A stretch of 64,000 bases of DNA from NCBI GenBank assembly GCA_903928445.1, contig CAIYRB010000097.1:1-64000 (forward strand), in the 5' to 3' direction. The notes under the pieces are model-generated. The model worked only from the letters and a program-made list of their open reading frames with translations. It searched no databases and was not told the origin of the DNA. Shown piece by piece: positions 26,711 to 37,769 of the stretch. Source of the stretch: an uncultured Pseudomonadota bacterium (GTDB taxonomy: Bacteria; Bdellovibrionota_B; Oligoflexia; Oligoflexales; CAIYRB01). The position numbers and the translations under genes were made by a program. Each line of letters begins with the position of its first letter. Position 1 is the first letter of the stretch.

Positions 26711-27496
26711 TCATGTCAGTGGCACGGTCGCCATTTTTTGCGCCTGCTCGTACTCCTGCAGCGCCTTTGGCAGCTGCTCTTCGAGGGCGGCGGCTCGCTT
26801 TGAAGAGTCCGGATGCGTACTAAGAAACTCCGGCGGGGCTCCTCCAAGCTTGTCCATACGCAGCCAAAGGTCGATGGCTTCGCGTGGGTCATAGCCAGCT
26901 CGAGCCATATACATCAAGCCAAGGGTGTCGGCTTCTGACTCCTGCAAACGACTAAACGGCAGGGTCACGCCGACCTTAGCTCCGACTCCCAGGGCCGCCA
27001 AGGTCAGTTGCTTCTTCGCTGAGTCCGCCATGAGCGCATCGACGGACAGTAGGGCGCCCGACAGCAGCAGCTGCTGCGACATCCGTTCACCGGAATGGTG
27101 GGCAATGGCATGCCCCATCTCGTGGCCGAGCACCGCTGCCAAACCGGCATTGGTCTTTGCGACGGGTATCATCCCAGTGTAGACGCCGACTTTACCGCCC
27201 GGCAAACAAAAGGCATTGACCTGCTCGCTATTAAACAAGGTGAACTCCCAATCCAGAGACTTGCCAGTCGCAGCGGCAACCCGCTTTGCAATCACCAGCA
27301 TCTCTTGGGTCTGCGCTGAACTAGTCGAGACCGGATCTTTCTGCTTCATCTCCGCATAGGCGCTGGCGCCTAAAGAATCCATGTAGGCATCTGGCAGGGG
27401 CATCAATTGCTTGCGGTTAGTACCCTCAACCGTCGAGCAACTACTGATGATGCTCATTAGACCCAGGCCCAAAGTTGCAGGTAACTTACTGAACAT
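26711..27496 (-). CDS. M48-family metalloprotease lipoprotein
   Basis: This 261-residue zinc metalloprotease of the M48 family acts in the periplasm or at the outer membrane. It carries a lipoprotein signal with the lipobox at IISSC. The zinc motif HExxH is in LGHEMGHAIAHH near residue 126, and the third ligand Glu is in LQESEADTLGLMYMARAGYDP. GKVGVYTGMIP and FLSTHPDSSKRAAALEE are typical of the BepA/LoiP/YcaL group that polices outer-membrane protein assembly, which is the inferred role. The second of two close ATGs (27496) is chosen because AGGAGG lies eight bases before it. It is the first gene of a possible pair with the 25002 lipoprotein. Confidence 0.88.
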   Translation of the reverse strand: MFSKLPATLGLGLMSIISSCSTVEGTNRKQLMPLPDAYMDSLGASAYAEMKQKDPVSTSSAQTQEMLVIAKRVAAATGKSLDWEFTLFNSEQVNAFCLPGGKVGVYTGMIPVAKTNAGLAAVLGHEMGHAIAHHSGERMSQQLLLSGALLSVDALMADSAKKQLTLAALGVGAKVGVTLPFSRLQESEADTLGLMYMARAGYDPREAIDLWLRMDKLGGAPPEFLSTHPDSSKRAAALEEQLPKALQEYEQAQKMATVPLT

Positions 27497-27609
27497 CGCC
27501 ATGTCCTCCTGACGCCGACTCGACTGCAAGGCGTCAAAGTGTCAAGGCGTCAGGACATGACTATCTTAACCAAGACCTGAGCGTCAATGGGCGGACCATT
27601 TTCACCAAT

Positions 27610-29568
27610 CTAGCCGCCCACCTTCTTTGTTGGCGCATAGGCAACGATCTTTTGTAGCGTACCAATATTGGTCGCTCCGACCGGTGGAGCTTCGTGGACG
27701 ATATGACCCTGCAACTGACTCACCGTCACCTCATGTGCAGCCAGGCTCCTCTGAATAGCACTGAAATCATGCCGCCTAGCGCGGCGCGCCTCCTCGCCTT
27801 TAATCAATTTTGCCGGTCCCGTCTCTTGTCCAGCCTTAGCTTGTATCACCGGCAAACCGTCGGCGCCTTCATCCGGCGGGGCGACCTGAGCCTCGACCAG
27901 CTCCAGACTCTTGCCTGAGTGTTCAAGGCGCCGCCACCCACCGTTTGCCGTCTGGACGTACAGATTGGCTGCACGGGCCTCGCGGTAGCCTTTGGTGACT
28001 TGGTCTCCGGCCTGACGATGCTCAAGAAAGTGTTTGGTCACCAGGTCCTTATAATGGCTCGACACGTCACCGCTGACCTTGGCAAAGCTGGCACCGCGAA
28101 CTTTCACCGGCAGCAGCTGGTGATTTGCGCTAGTCGCAAAGACATGGGTTGCGCGCCACTGTTTGAAGGCGTCGATGATGCGATGTTTAGGCGTATCGAC
28201 AGCCAGTGCGGCAACGTGCTCGGGTGACTTTCCATGCCCCTTTAGAGGCGCAAACCCATGATTCGGCGTGGGTGCAGCAAGGTTGTTTTGACGCCATTCC
28301 CTATTTCCTTTGAGCGCCTTGTCTTGTTTTGGGCGGTTGACCTGTGCTGTCACCAACTCAGGACTCTCCCCGCGTGGGTGGCCGCGGTCTGAATGAACAA
28401 AGCCACCGTTGGGGACCATTAGCAATTGGCGTGATGCATCGTGCTCAAGTGCATCTTTCTGCCGTTCTTTGATGAGTGGCAGAAAGAGCGCCGCAGCCGC
28501 GGCCTCGGGCATCTGACCCATTCCTTCGGAATGGACCATCCCGCCATTTGGGGTGATGATCAAGCTCTTTTCTTCATGCCAAGTTCGCGCCAAACGGCGG
28601 CGACGATCCTCCCTAGGCCACTCAACTTTGGCGGTGATTCGCTCTAGCTGCTGACCTGGCACGTGATGGACCTGAGTAAAGCCGCCATTTGGCAGGGTGA
28701 TGTACAAATGATCTAAACGCCAAGTTGAATGGCGTTTAGTCTCCTCACTTCGCGCTTGCCTAGATAGTGCGCCGATTACTGCTTCAATCGGCTGGCCATT
28801 GTGTTTCACCCGGACAAAACCGTGGATGTCATTTGGCAAAAACAGATTGTCCAAGCGCCACTCGTGGTGATTGTGCGTCATCTTTGCCCGCAACTGCCAC
28901 ATGATATCGCCAATGACCGACTCAACATGGTGGCCGCCATGCTTCACTTTGACGAGGCTGTGCGTGTCGGTCTCCAGGTAGAGATTATCCAAACGCCAGG
29001 CCAGAGATTTTGCTCGCATCTCGAACCCGGCCTTAATGCGGCGCAAGGTATGATCGTGAAAGTCGATTCCGGATTTACGACTATGCTCGCGTATCTGCTT
29101 GAAGATGATCTGCTGCAGGTGGCGCGCCTTGGCCTGGCCACTTGTACGCCTTTGCAGTAGCTTAAAGACTTCGAGAAAGAAGTGCTGGCGGCGCAGGATC
29201 TCGTTGACTACCCAAGCCATTTCGAAGGCCGCACGGTCCTCGCGCACCTCGCGGTGCCAGGTTGCTATATAACCGACTTCGGCACGCTCCCTGGAATCTT
29301 GCAGCCAGATGCGCTGCATCGCTGCATCGGTCATCAACATGAGGGAACGATCTTTTGGTGGCGCAACTAGGCGCGCATCTCGCACCAGCGCCGCCGGATA
29401 GGCAGGCAAAGGAGGTTGAAACGGATGAGCACGCGAAGCCGGCTGGACTAGATCCACGGGATTCGGCAAATCGTAACTCTTATTACTGACGTGCTCATTG
29501 GGCTGCAAGATGAGGTCGTGCACGTTGCTGAAAATGTCGCGAGATCTCGGTGCGGAAATGCGGCTCAA
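27610..29568 (-). CDS. Tandem-repeat protein with eight ~47-residue WRLDNLY/PNGGF units
   Basis: The family is not recognised. The 652-residue product has no obvious signal peptide or membrane segment. A helical N-terminal part (residues 80-190, rich in Arg, Gln and His) is followed by about eight tandem units. They begin near residues 191, 237, 283, 330, 377, 425, 471 and 528, so the period is 46-48 except for a longer seventh unit. The consensus is roughly W-R-x2-N/H-L-Y-x4-PNGGF-x3-H-x-G-x4-E-x-V-x-A-x-V followed by a charged helix. Pro/Lys-rich and helical C-terminal segments close the protein. The gene is divergent from an S8 protease lipoprotein across a 204-base region with two matching inverted motifs. 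A scaffold or secreted toxin-like role is possible but unproven. Confidence 0.65.
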   Translation of the reverse strand: MSRISAPRSRDIFSNVHDLILQPNEHVSNKSYDLPNPVDLVQPASRAHPFQPPLPAYPAALVRDARLVAPPKDRSLMLMTDAAMQRIWLQDSRERAEVGYIATWHREVREDRAAFEMAWVVNEILRRQHFFLEVFKLLQRRTSGQAKARHLQQIIFKQIREHSRKSGIDFHDHTLRRIKAGFEMRAKSLAWRLDNLYLETDTHSLVKVKHGGHHVESVIGDIMWQLRAKMTHNHHEWRLDNLFLPNDIHGFVRVKHNGQPIEAVIGALSRQARSEETKRHSTWRLDHLYITLPNGGFTQVHHVPGQQLERITAKVEWPREDRRRRLARTWHEEKSLIITPNGGMVHSEGMGQMPEAAAAALFLPLIKERQKDALEHDASRQLLMVPNGGFVHSDRGHPRGESPELVTAQVNRPKQDKALKGNREWRQNNLAAPTPNHGFAPLKGHGKSPEHVAALAVDTPKHRIIDAFKQWRATHVFATSANHQLLPVKVRGASFAKVSGDVSSHYKDLVTKHFLEHRQAGDQVTKGYREARAANLYVQTANGGWRRLEHSGKSLELVEAQVAPPDEGADGLPVIQAKAGQETGPAKLIKGEEARRARRHDFSAIQRSLAAHEVTVSQLQGHIVHEAPPVGATNIGTLQKIVAYAPTKKVGG

Positions 29569-29597
29569 TCGAAACCCTCCGGCGCGTGATGCGCCAG

Positions 29598-29685
29598 GTA
29601 GGGATCGGCATTTTTGCTAAAAACTTAACTTCTATTATTTATAATTTGATTTCAATGGGTTAGGCGCCTGCCCACCGATCCCTAC
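29598..29685. promoter_or_regulatory. Paired inverted motif in the divergent control region
   Basis: GTAGGGATCGG at 29598-29608 and its exact reverse complement CCGATCCCTAC at 29675-29685 flank a very AT-rich core that holds TATAAT at 29640-29645. The arrangement suits two binding sites for one regulator, or a large stem-loop, shared by the repeat-protein gene and the S8 protease gene. Confidence 0.5.
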
Positions 29686-29772
29686 ACGCCTTTGCTGTGG
29701 GCCGTGTTTCCTCGGATGCTCCCGAGATATCTGCTATAAGATGGCCGTCGGGCACACAAGGGAACCAAACTT

Positions 29773-31272
29773 ATGAAATCAATGACGATCATTCAGCGCT
29801 CGCACTCCGGCTTCGGCGTGCCCATTGCGCTTCTTTTCATTGCCACACTCACCTTGGGAATTTGCTGCGGATGCGGCGGCGTGCGCAGCCGACAGTTTTC
29901 GCCTGCCACGGCTTCGTCCGATGCAGCCTATGTCGATGCCGCTGGTCCGACACTTCCGGGTGCCAATGACCTAAAGGTTTGGCAGGCTGCGCTATGGGAC
30001 TTGCGTCAATTGATCGGTATGCAAACCGATGATCATGCGCCCCAGGATCCAGATGATCTAGAAGTACTCCTAAACCGTTTTAAAGATGAACGACTCGCCG
30101 TCCTACATGCCGACGCCCTAGCGCATATCATACTGGATGGCCTAGAGCTGCAAAAGATCGGCGGGGCGATCACGGACTTTCTTGGTCTCGCTGAAATCCT
30201 CTGGCAAGATCGCGAATCATCTTTTCGCACCGCCCATGCCGCTCTTTATGAAGAGGACGTACGAATCCTTCAGGTGGCGCGTCAGACGGTCAATCAATTT
30301 GTGCAGGCGCTGCACCCGGGTCTAGCCATCCTGCGGGCCGATAAACTGCGTCAAGCAGCAAAGGGCACTGGGATTGTCGTCGGCGTATTTGATTTATTCG
30401 ACGACGATCTGCTCACCAAGCAGCGCCAGGATTATAGCTCGGCATTGATTGAACCGGTATCCCGCCTAGGCAACCCACCGAGACTCGACCACGGCAATGC
30501 GGTGATCGATACCATTCTAGCGCTAGCGCCGGCCGTCACCATTGTGCCAGTCAGCGCCGATGCTGCACATTATAACGATGGATTCGCAGCCCTATCGTCC
30601 CGCGACGACATCGCCATCATCAACATCAGCCGCGGCTTCGCCGCCGACAGCGATGGCGCACTAAACACCGTTTTTTCGCAACAACTCCAGAGCATCGTCA
30701 AGAGCAAGATCATCACAAAGGCCATCGGCAACACGGGCACTGATCTAAGCAATAACCTTACCGAAGTGCGCCGCGCTGCGCATCTTGGTCCGGTAGGATC
30801 GCTCGCCAGTTATGATCTGGCGCTCATCCGTCAGGTTTTGGCCGCTCTTTCCGCGCCCGATTCGCCGGGATCGTCCACCGATTTACTACTTCTTGCCGTC
30901 AATGTCGGCCCCTTTGCCGACCGCCTCGCTCTTAGTGCCACCATCCCTGGGGACAATGACCGCGCTCAAGACCGCACCTTTGCTTTGCCGGCCGATGGCG
31001 TGTACGCCGCGTCCACGGCAGAGTTTGTATCAGGCAGTTCATTTGCCGCACCGATGCTCGCCGGCCTAAGTGCTCTACTATTGGACGCCGCCCACCAGGA
31101 CCATCCAAATGCAGATTCCCGGTGCCAGCGGCATGCGGTCACCGAGGCACTCAAGGCCACGGCCGATCGGTCCGGACTGCTGCGCCGCGTCGTGGGGCAC
31201 GGCGTGCCCCGTGGTGACGCTGCCTGGCGTGCCATAACATCCTGCAGTCCTGCGCGTCTTGACGGCGCATGA
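29773..31272 (+). CDS. Subtilisin-like (S8) serine protease lipoprotein
   Basis: This 499-residue protein has a long signal segment with Cys-rich lipobox candidates (LGICC or CCGC near residues 29-34). A prodomain-like helical region of about 150 residues precedes the S8 domain. Catalytic residues read as Asp207 in VVGVFDLFDD, His240 in RLDHGNAVID, the oxyanion Asn320 in KAIGNTGTD and Ser423 in FVSGSSFAAPMLAG. The Asp and His motifs deviate from the textbook DTG and HGT forms, as in divergent bacterial S8 members. Translation ends at 31272. Just beyond, the +1 frame continues with coding-like codons to a TAG at 31343-31345, so a C-terminal frameshift is possible. It is divergent from the tandem-repeat gene. 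Confidence 0.78.
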   Translation: MKSMTIIQRSHSGFGVPIALLFIATLTLGICCGCGGVRSRQFSPATASSDAAYVDAAGPTLPGANDLKVWQAALWDLRQLIGMQTDDHAPQDPDDLEVLLNRFKDERLAVLHADALAHIILDGLELQKIGGAITDFLGLAEILWQDRESSFRTAHAALYEEDVRILQVARQTVNQFVQALHPGLAILRADKLRQAAKGTGIVVGVFDLFDDDLLTKQRQDYSSALIEPVSRLGNPPRLDHGNAVIDTILALAPAVTIVPVSADAAHYNDGFAALSSRDDIAIINISRGFAADSDGALNTVFSQQLQSIVKSKIITKAIGNTGTDLSNNLTEVRRAAHLGPVGSLASYDLALIRQVLAALSAPDSPGSSTDLLLLAVNVGPFADRLALSATIPGDNDRAQDRTFALPADGVYAASTAEFVSGSSFAAPMLAGLSALLLDAAHQDHPNADSRCQRHAVTEALKATADRSGLLRRVVGHGVPRGDAAWRAITSCSPARLDGA

Positions 31273-31631
31273 TGCAAAGTTTCTCAAGGCGCTGAAGGGC
31301 AACGAGCGCCGCGACATGGTGACCATAGCCAGCGGCCACGGCTAGGCGCCGCAGAATGCAGTTTTTGCAGGCTTTGTTTTCAAAACTTTAAGTCTCCCCG
31401 AGCACTGATAGGTGCCTGATAATTCGAGAGTTTTCGATTCACATCTAAAGAATGATACTTTATATGCCGACACTACCATGACCTCTTGATTTCGCATCAA
31501 GATTTACCATGCAGCGTATTTACTCCGTCATCATCACAGCCGTTGAGGGCCTGTGCCCGGAACACATCGAGCGATAGCCACATCGCGAAAAGGGGTGCAG
31601 CTAGCTTCCGTATGCAGAGAGGTAAAAGGAT
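31273..31631. other. Intergenic region ahead of the C1 protease gene
   Basis: The first 70 bases look coding in the +1 frame relative to the S8 protease gene (LKALKGNERRDM then TAG). The rest is AT-rich, with no clear terminator, and probably carries the promoter of the C1 protease gene. I see no RNA gene. Confidence 0.35.
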
Positions 31632-33392
31632 ATGAATTCATCAGCAATTCGCTCGACCCGATTATCTCGCCTACCCATTGTCCTTCTTTGCGGACTGACG
31701 ATCTTCACTCCGGCATGCAAGTTTCGCAGCAGCTCACGGGTAGAGGAGTCAACGGCCGATATCTCTTTTAAAAGTGACAATACCGTTCCGATTAGCAATG
31801 TACGCGCTCAAGGAGATGTCAGTTTTTGCTGGGCCTACAGCACCACCGCGATGCTCGAGACACTACATAAAACGCGGACCAATCAGCAGGTGATTCTCAG
31901 CCCCGAAGCCCTTGGCTTCTATCATTATTTAAATCTTCTCAAAGCTTACATTGCCAACTCGAGCAGTGACGATTCTATCCGCGCTATGGCCAAAGCCATT
32001 GAACTTGGCACGAATGAAGGAAATTGGTTTAACGATGACGTCGTGATGGGTGCATTGAGCCTGCTGAATCGTTACGGCGTGGTTCCGGAAAGCGCATTTG
32101 CCGTCAAATTTCGCGAAACAGATGGTAAAATTTCCTTTGCTCCAAGAGCACCGGCATCAGAGAGCGATGCGAAAACTATCGAACTGAGTACAACCGAACT
32201 CTTCCGCTACGAATTAGCGGACAACCTGCGCTACCTACTCAAGACCAAGGGGATAGGGTATCTAAAGGGCATGTCTGAGCCTGATTTGGTCCAGCAGATG
32301 ATGCTCTCGCGCTACAACGTTAATTTCGCTAGTGAGCCACCGCAATCGTTCACCTACGAAGGCAAAACCTATAGCCCCCAGAGCTTCTTAACAGACTTTT
32401 TACTGATCGACGTCAACGCTTTAGTGACCAAAAATATCAGCCCCAACCCAGCAATTAATAGCGCAAGTTATGCGATCAGCACCGATCTCAGCACCTTCTA
32501 TGCCGATGCTAACAGTAATCTGCACGCTGGTATCGCCATGCCCATCGCAGTCGGGATAAGCACCAATCGCCTGACGAACGGCACCTTCACCAGTGCTGCT
32601 AGCAACACGAAATACATCGAAATGTCGCAGCATCAGGTCGAGCTTGCGAAAAAACAAATAGCGGAATTCGGAGCCAAAAATGGCGCGCCAAAGAACACAT
32701 CCGACCCCTATTACTCCGAGTACATCAAGGCTAAAGATTTCCTGGACCACTTCGATGCAAAGGGATGGAATAACGATAGTGGTCACGCTATGCTGCTTGT
32801 CGGCCCTGTCAAATCTACGATTCAAACAGGCAGTGATACCGATCGTCTGATACTAAAAAATAGTTCGGGTATTTCGATCTATGGCGCCAACGATCCACTT
32901 GGCTTGACCTCCGATGGGCTATACCTCATTGAGCAGGGCTATCTGAAGCTGTCAGCTCAGAATTATCGTGTATCCTATATTTCGCCAAAAACACCTGGTG
33001 TCGCTCCTTTTCTAGCCACAGCGGGCGCTCAGCGGCCATATACCCCCGCCCAAGGCAGCAATCCGAAAGCAGGAGAAGTCGGCAGCAGGTATTGTGATAA
33101 GATCGGCGCCTGCTATCCTTACTGCACAAATGGCTCCTCGGTGGGAGGAGGCTTTGGTTGGCAACCCGAACTTGGCGGACCTAATGGAGGCTCATGCCGC
33201 GTACCGAGCGCCGATGGAGCATCGGGCCCGAGCATCACGACAGTGGCACCGCCATCAACTACCGGCAAGTGGTGTGAGAACGGAAACGGTACCTGCTACC
33301 CATACTGCACGAACGGTTCAAACACCGGAGGAGGCTTTGGTTGGCAACCCGATCTTGGCGGTCCGAACGGCGGGTCGTGTCGCTCGCGATAG
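31632..33392 (+). CDS. Papain-like (C1) cysteine protease lipoprotein with two C-terminal Cys-rich modules
   Basis: This 586-residue protein has a signal peptide with lipobox FTPAC (Cys29). The papain-fold catalytic Cys is in VRAQGDVSFCWAYS (Cys66), matching the QGxCGSCWAFS site with a shift; His385 is in DSGHAMLLVG and Asn410 in LILKNSSG. This is the order and spacing of family C1, possibly nearer the C1B/bleomycin hydrolase side. After a linker, two near-identical modules occupy residues 488-522 and 548-583 with the pattern C-x5-CYPYC-TNGS-x4-GGGFGWQP-x2-GGPNGGSC, spaced by a Ser/Thr/Pro linker. They recall CBM10-like carbohydrate-binding modules. AAAGGAT precedes the ATG. A secreted or surface protease that binds a polymer is the inferred role. 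Confidence 0.75.
   Translation: MNSSAIRSTRLSRLPIVLLCGLTIFTPACKFRSSSRVEESTADISFKSDNTVPISNVRAQGDVSFCWAYSTTAMLETLHKTRTNQQVILSPEALGFYHYLNLLKAYIANSSSDDSIRAMAKAIELGTNEGNWFNDDVVMGALSLLNRYGVVPESAFAVKFRETDGKISFAPRAPASESDAKTIELSTTELFRYELADNLRYLLKTKGIGYLKGMSEPDLVQQMMLSRYNVNFASEPPQSFTYEGKTYSPQSFLTDFLLIDVNALVTKNISPNPAINSASYAISTDLSTFYADANSNLHAGIAMPIAVGISTNRLTNGTFTSAASNTKYIEMSQHQVELAKKQIAEFGAKNGAPKNTSDPYYSEYIKAKDFLDHFDAKGWNNDSGHAMLLVGPVKSTIQTGSDTDRLILKNSSGISIYGANDPLGLTSDGLYLIEQGYLKLSAQNYRVSYISPKTPGVAPFLATAGAQRPYTPAQGSNPKAGEVGSRYCDKIGACYPYCTNGSSVGGGFGWQPELGGPNGGSCRVPSADGASGPSITTVAPPSTTGKWCENGNGTCYPYCTNGSNTGGGFGWQPDLGGPNGGSCRSR
33093..33380 (+). repeat. Duplicated Cys-rich module coding sequence
   Basis: Two copies of a module of about 105 bases (33093-33197 and 33273-33380) encode nearly identical Cys-rich units. 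The DNA is also closely similar, which points to a recent duplication. Confidence 0.8.
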
Positions 33393-33525
33393 GCGCGCTT
33401 GAAGTAATTTCGATCGGGTCCGGGCCAACGTGCGGGCCGAGGCGGCCCGGCGTGGCCTCATTTATTCCTAGAGTCTTAACAATAAATAAAGATCCGGCGG
33501 ATCGCTCCGATAAGTCCTCGTAAGG

Positions 33526-33543
33526 CGAGGGGGCTCCCCCTCG
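33526..33543. promoter_or_regulatory. Inverted repeat upstream of the sensor kinase
   Basis: CGAGGGGG, a two-base centre and CCCCCTCG form an 18-base dyad 32 bases before the kinase start codon. With so small a centre it is better suited to a protein-binding operator than to an RNA hairpin. Confidence 0.4.
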
Positions 33544-33575
33544 ACGTGACGACAACGAATAGCGGATAGGTTTTT

Positions 33576-36007
<2,432 letters not shown>

Positions 36008-36011
<4 letters not shown>

Positions 36012-36391
36012 TAAGCCTCAAGGGAAAAAGGATTCTGCTGGTTGACGACGAGGCAGCCATACGCGACATGCTTAAGGAAGAATTTTTGCTGCTTGAGGCG
36101 ACTATCGAGGAGGCCGACGGAGGCCATGCGGCGCTGGAAATGGTGAAAGCTGGCGATTACGACGCCGTCATCTCGGACGCCAAAATGCCGGAGGGAGACG
36201 GCCTTGAGCTAGTGGTGGAGATTAGACGATTGGGGCGTAGATTACCAAAAATCTTTCTATGCTCCGGGATGTCGGTTGGCGACTTAGGAAATGCCGCAGT
36301 TTCTTGTGTGGTCGCTGTTTTTGAGAAGCCTCTGGACTTCGAAAAAATCACCAACCTAGTTGCTGCCTCGCTGGTGGACCCTACACCCTGA
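36008..36391 (+). CDS. Single-domain response regulator
   Basis: This 127-residue receiver domain without an output domain has the acidic pair in LLVDDEAAIRD, the phospho-acceptor Asp in AVISDAKMPEGDG, a switch Ser in FLCSGMSV and the Lys in FEKPLDF. Its start overlaps the stop of the histidine kinase gene (ATGA), so it is almost surely that kinase's partner. With no DNA-binding part it probably acts through protein contacts or passes phosphate on. An inverted repeat follows about 45 bases after the stop, before a convergent gene. Confidence 0.9.
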
Positions 36392-36436
36392 ACCTGGAGC
36401 GGGTGCCGACGCCCCTATCCAGACGGGATTTAACTT

Positions 36437-36456
36437 GTCGCTGGCGCGCCAGCGAC
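36437..36456. terminator. 20-base perfect palindrome between convergent genes
   Basis: GTCGCTGGCGCGCCAGCGAC is a perfect dyad lying between the response regulator and the convergent fibrinogen-like gene. It could end transcription from both sides, though neither side has a T-run. Confidence 0.45.
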
Positions 36457-36503
36457 TAACTACCACATCAGGCGCAGTAGACATTGACCTGCCGGCCGAT
36501 GCC

Positions 36504-37451
36504 TTATTTCACCCAGAGGCTCAGTTGCGACGGACCGGCAACGGTCCATCCGGCAGTCGAAGTACTTGGGGTCCACTGAATTCCATTGCCATAGTTGCAA
36601 GCGTGGAAAATCGTAGTGCTCAACGCTGCGGAGTAGCCACCATTGGGCGTACAAGAAAATTTAACTTGGCTGGGAGACGCATTGGCCGACAGCGTCCAAT
36701 CGGTGGGCGCCGCGCCGTTGTTGAAAGCCTGGTTATTTAACAGTTTATAGGAGCGTAGCTGTGTAATCGGAAAGGTCGACGCGCTGATCACGTAGGTGCT
36801 TGCAGATGGCACCCCCGACGAAATGCGCACGGAGCTCGACGAGGTGGCCAACGCGACGACAATCGTGCTATTGAGCAGGCCCGCGGTGCTCAGCGCAGAC
36901 AGACTATCGACCACGGGCGTGTTGCCTGTCCCGTTATTGCTGGCAATCAGCGTCCAACCGCCGCCATTATAAGTCATGTCACAATAATAGGAACCTGACC
37001 CAATCGCGCTGCCGGCCCCACCGGGCGTCAGCGTATAGACACCGTCCGCTGATGACGGATTGGCAGCGAGAATCGCCGCACAAGTGCTATAGACCGGAGC
37101 AGGAGCAGGAGCAGGCGTTAACTCCGGAACCGGTGATGGAGCCGGGGCCTGAGTCGGACTAAGCGCGGGCGCGGGCGCAGGTGGCGTTCCAGTCAGAGCG
37201 GCGGGCGGCACCAAGGCTGGCGCCGCAGCAGCCGGCGCCACAGTGCTCGTGGGTGCCAAAGGTGCTGGCACGTTATTATTGGCAGAAGTCGTGCTAACGC
37301 CGGATGTGGGCTGCGACTCAGCAGATGACGCTGATTGCTGCGGCGGGCCCGCCGGCAGCGACGGGCCGCCGCAGCTTACGACGAGGGCGGCTGCGACGGC
37401 ACAGATTCCGCAGGCCGTAGTGGACAAATCCTTTGGAATGATTGTCTTCAT
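36504..37451 (-). CDS. Lipoprotein with a fibrinogen-C-terminal-like domain
   Basis: This 315-residue protein has a lipobox at ALVVSC, then a Pro/Ala/Ser/Thr-rich linker of about 110 residues with PAPAP runs. A C-terminal domain begins with CAAILAANPSSADGVYTL and continues YYCDMTYNGGGWTLIAS. These are the hallmarks of the fibrinogen-related (FReD) fold, in which C-x-(D/E) ... GVYxL ... YCDM ... GGGWT is conserved. In bacteria such domains are scattered and presumed to bind sugars or surfaces. The remaining Cys pair (KFSCTPNGG and FHACNYG) fits. The ATG at 37451 is used because TGGAGG precedes it; an upstream in-frame start would break the signal peptide. A surface-exposed adhesin-like role is inferred. 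Confidence 0.75.
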   Translation of the reverse strand: MKTIIPKDLSTTACGICAVAAALVVSCGGPSLPAGPPQQSASSAESQPTSGVSTTSANNNVPAPLAPTSTVAPAAAAPALVPPAALTGTPPAPAPALSPTQAPAPSPVPELTPAPAPAPVYSTCAAILAANPSSADGVYTLTPGGAGSAIGSGSYYCDMTYNGGGWTLIASNNGTGNTPVVDSLSALSTAGLLNSTIVVALATSSSSVRISSGVPSASTYVISASTFPITQLRSYKLLNNQAFNNGAAPTDWTLSANASPSQVKFSCTPNGGYSAALSTTIFHACNYGNGIQWTPSTSTAGWTVAGPSQLSLWVK

Positions 37452-37769
37452 CCGCCTTGACCTCCAGCGCCTGGGTTCGACTCGATACTTACACTCATCG
37501 GCCTTCATGACCCTGCGCTTTAGCGAAAACTTATTTACAAAGTAATAGCTATGACTTTTGGGTGGTTACGACCTTCTTTTTGCCTTAAACTGCCGCGAAT
37601 TGGTGCGTCTAAGCGGCCGCCCGCCCAAATAAAGACGTCAGCAAGCCGATCAAAAGTCAGTCGCTTGATCACCTCCTCGGGATCAGTGACCAAATTAGCT
37701 AGACCCTGGCGCGAAAGCGCCAGGGTCTAGCTAGTTCGTGGACCGTCTTACCGAGCTTTGTGTCTTGCC
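37452..37769. other. Intergenic region with a 17-bp hairpin
   Basis: The region lies between two minus-strand genes. Its main feature is the perfect hairpin at 37696-37733. Elsewhere there is an AT-rich stretch near 37520-37590 that may hold the promoter of the fibrinogen-like gene. I see no gene. Confidence 0.4.
37696..37733 (-). terminator. Perfect 17-bp stem with GAAA loop after the VDE-like gene
   Basis: TAGCTAGACCCTGGCGC and its exact complement enclose GAAA on the plus strand, read as TTTC on the minus strand. The stem lies about 40 bases past the stop codon of the minus-strand VDE-like gene. TAATTTGG follows on the minus strand, a weak T-run. Confidence 0.7.
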
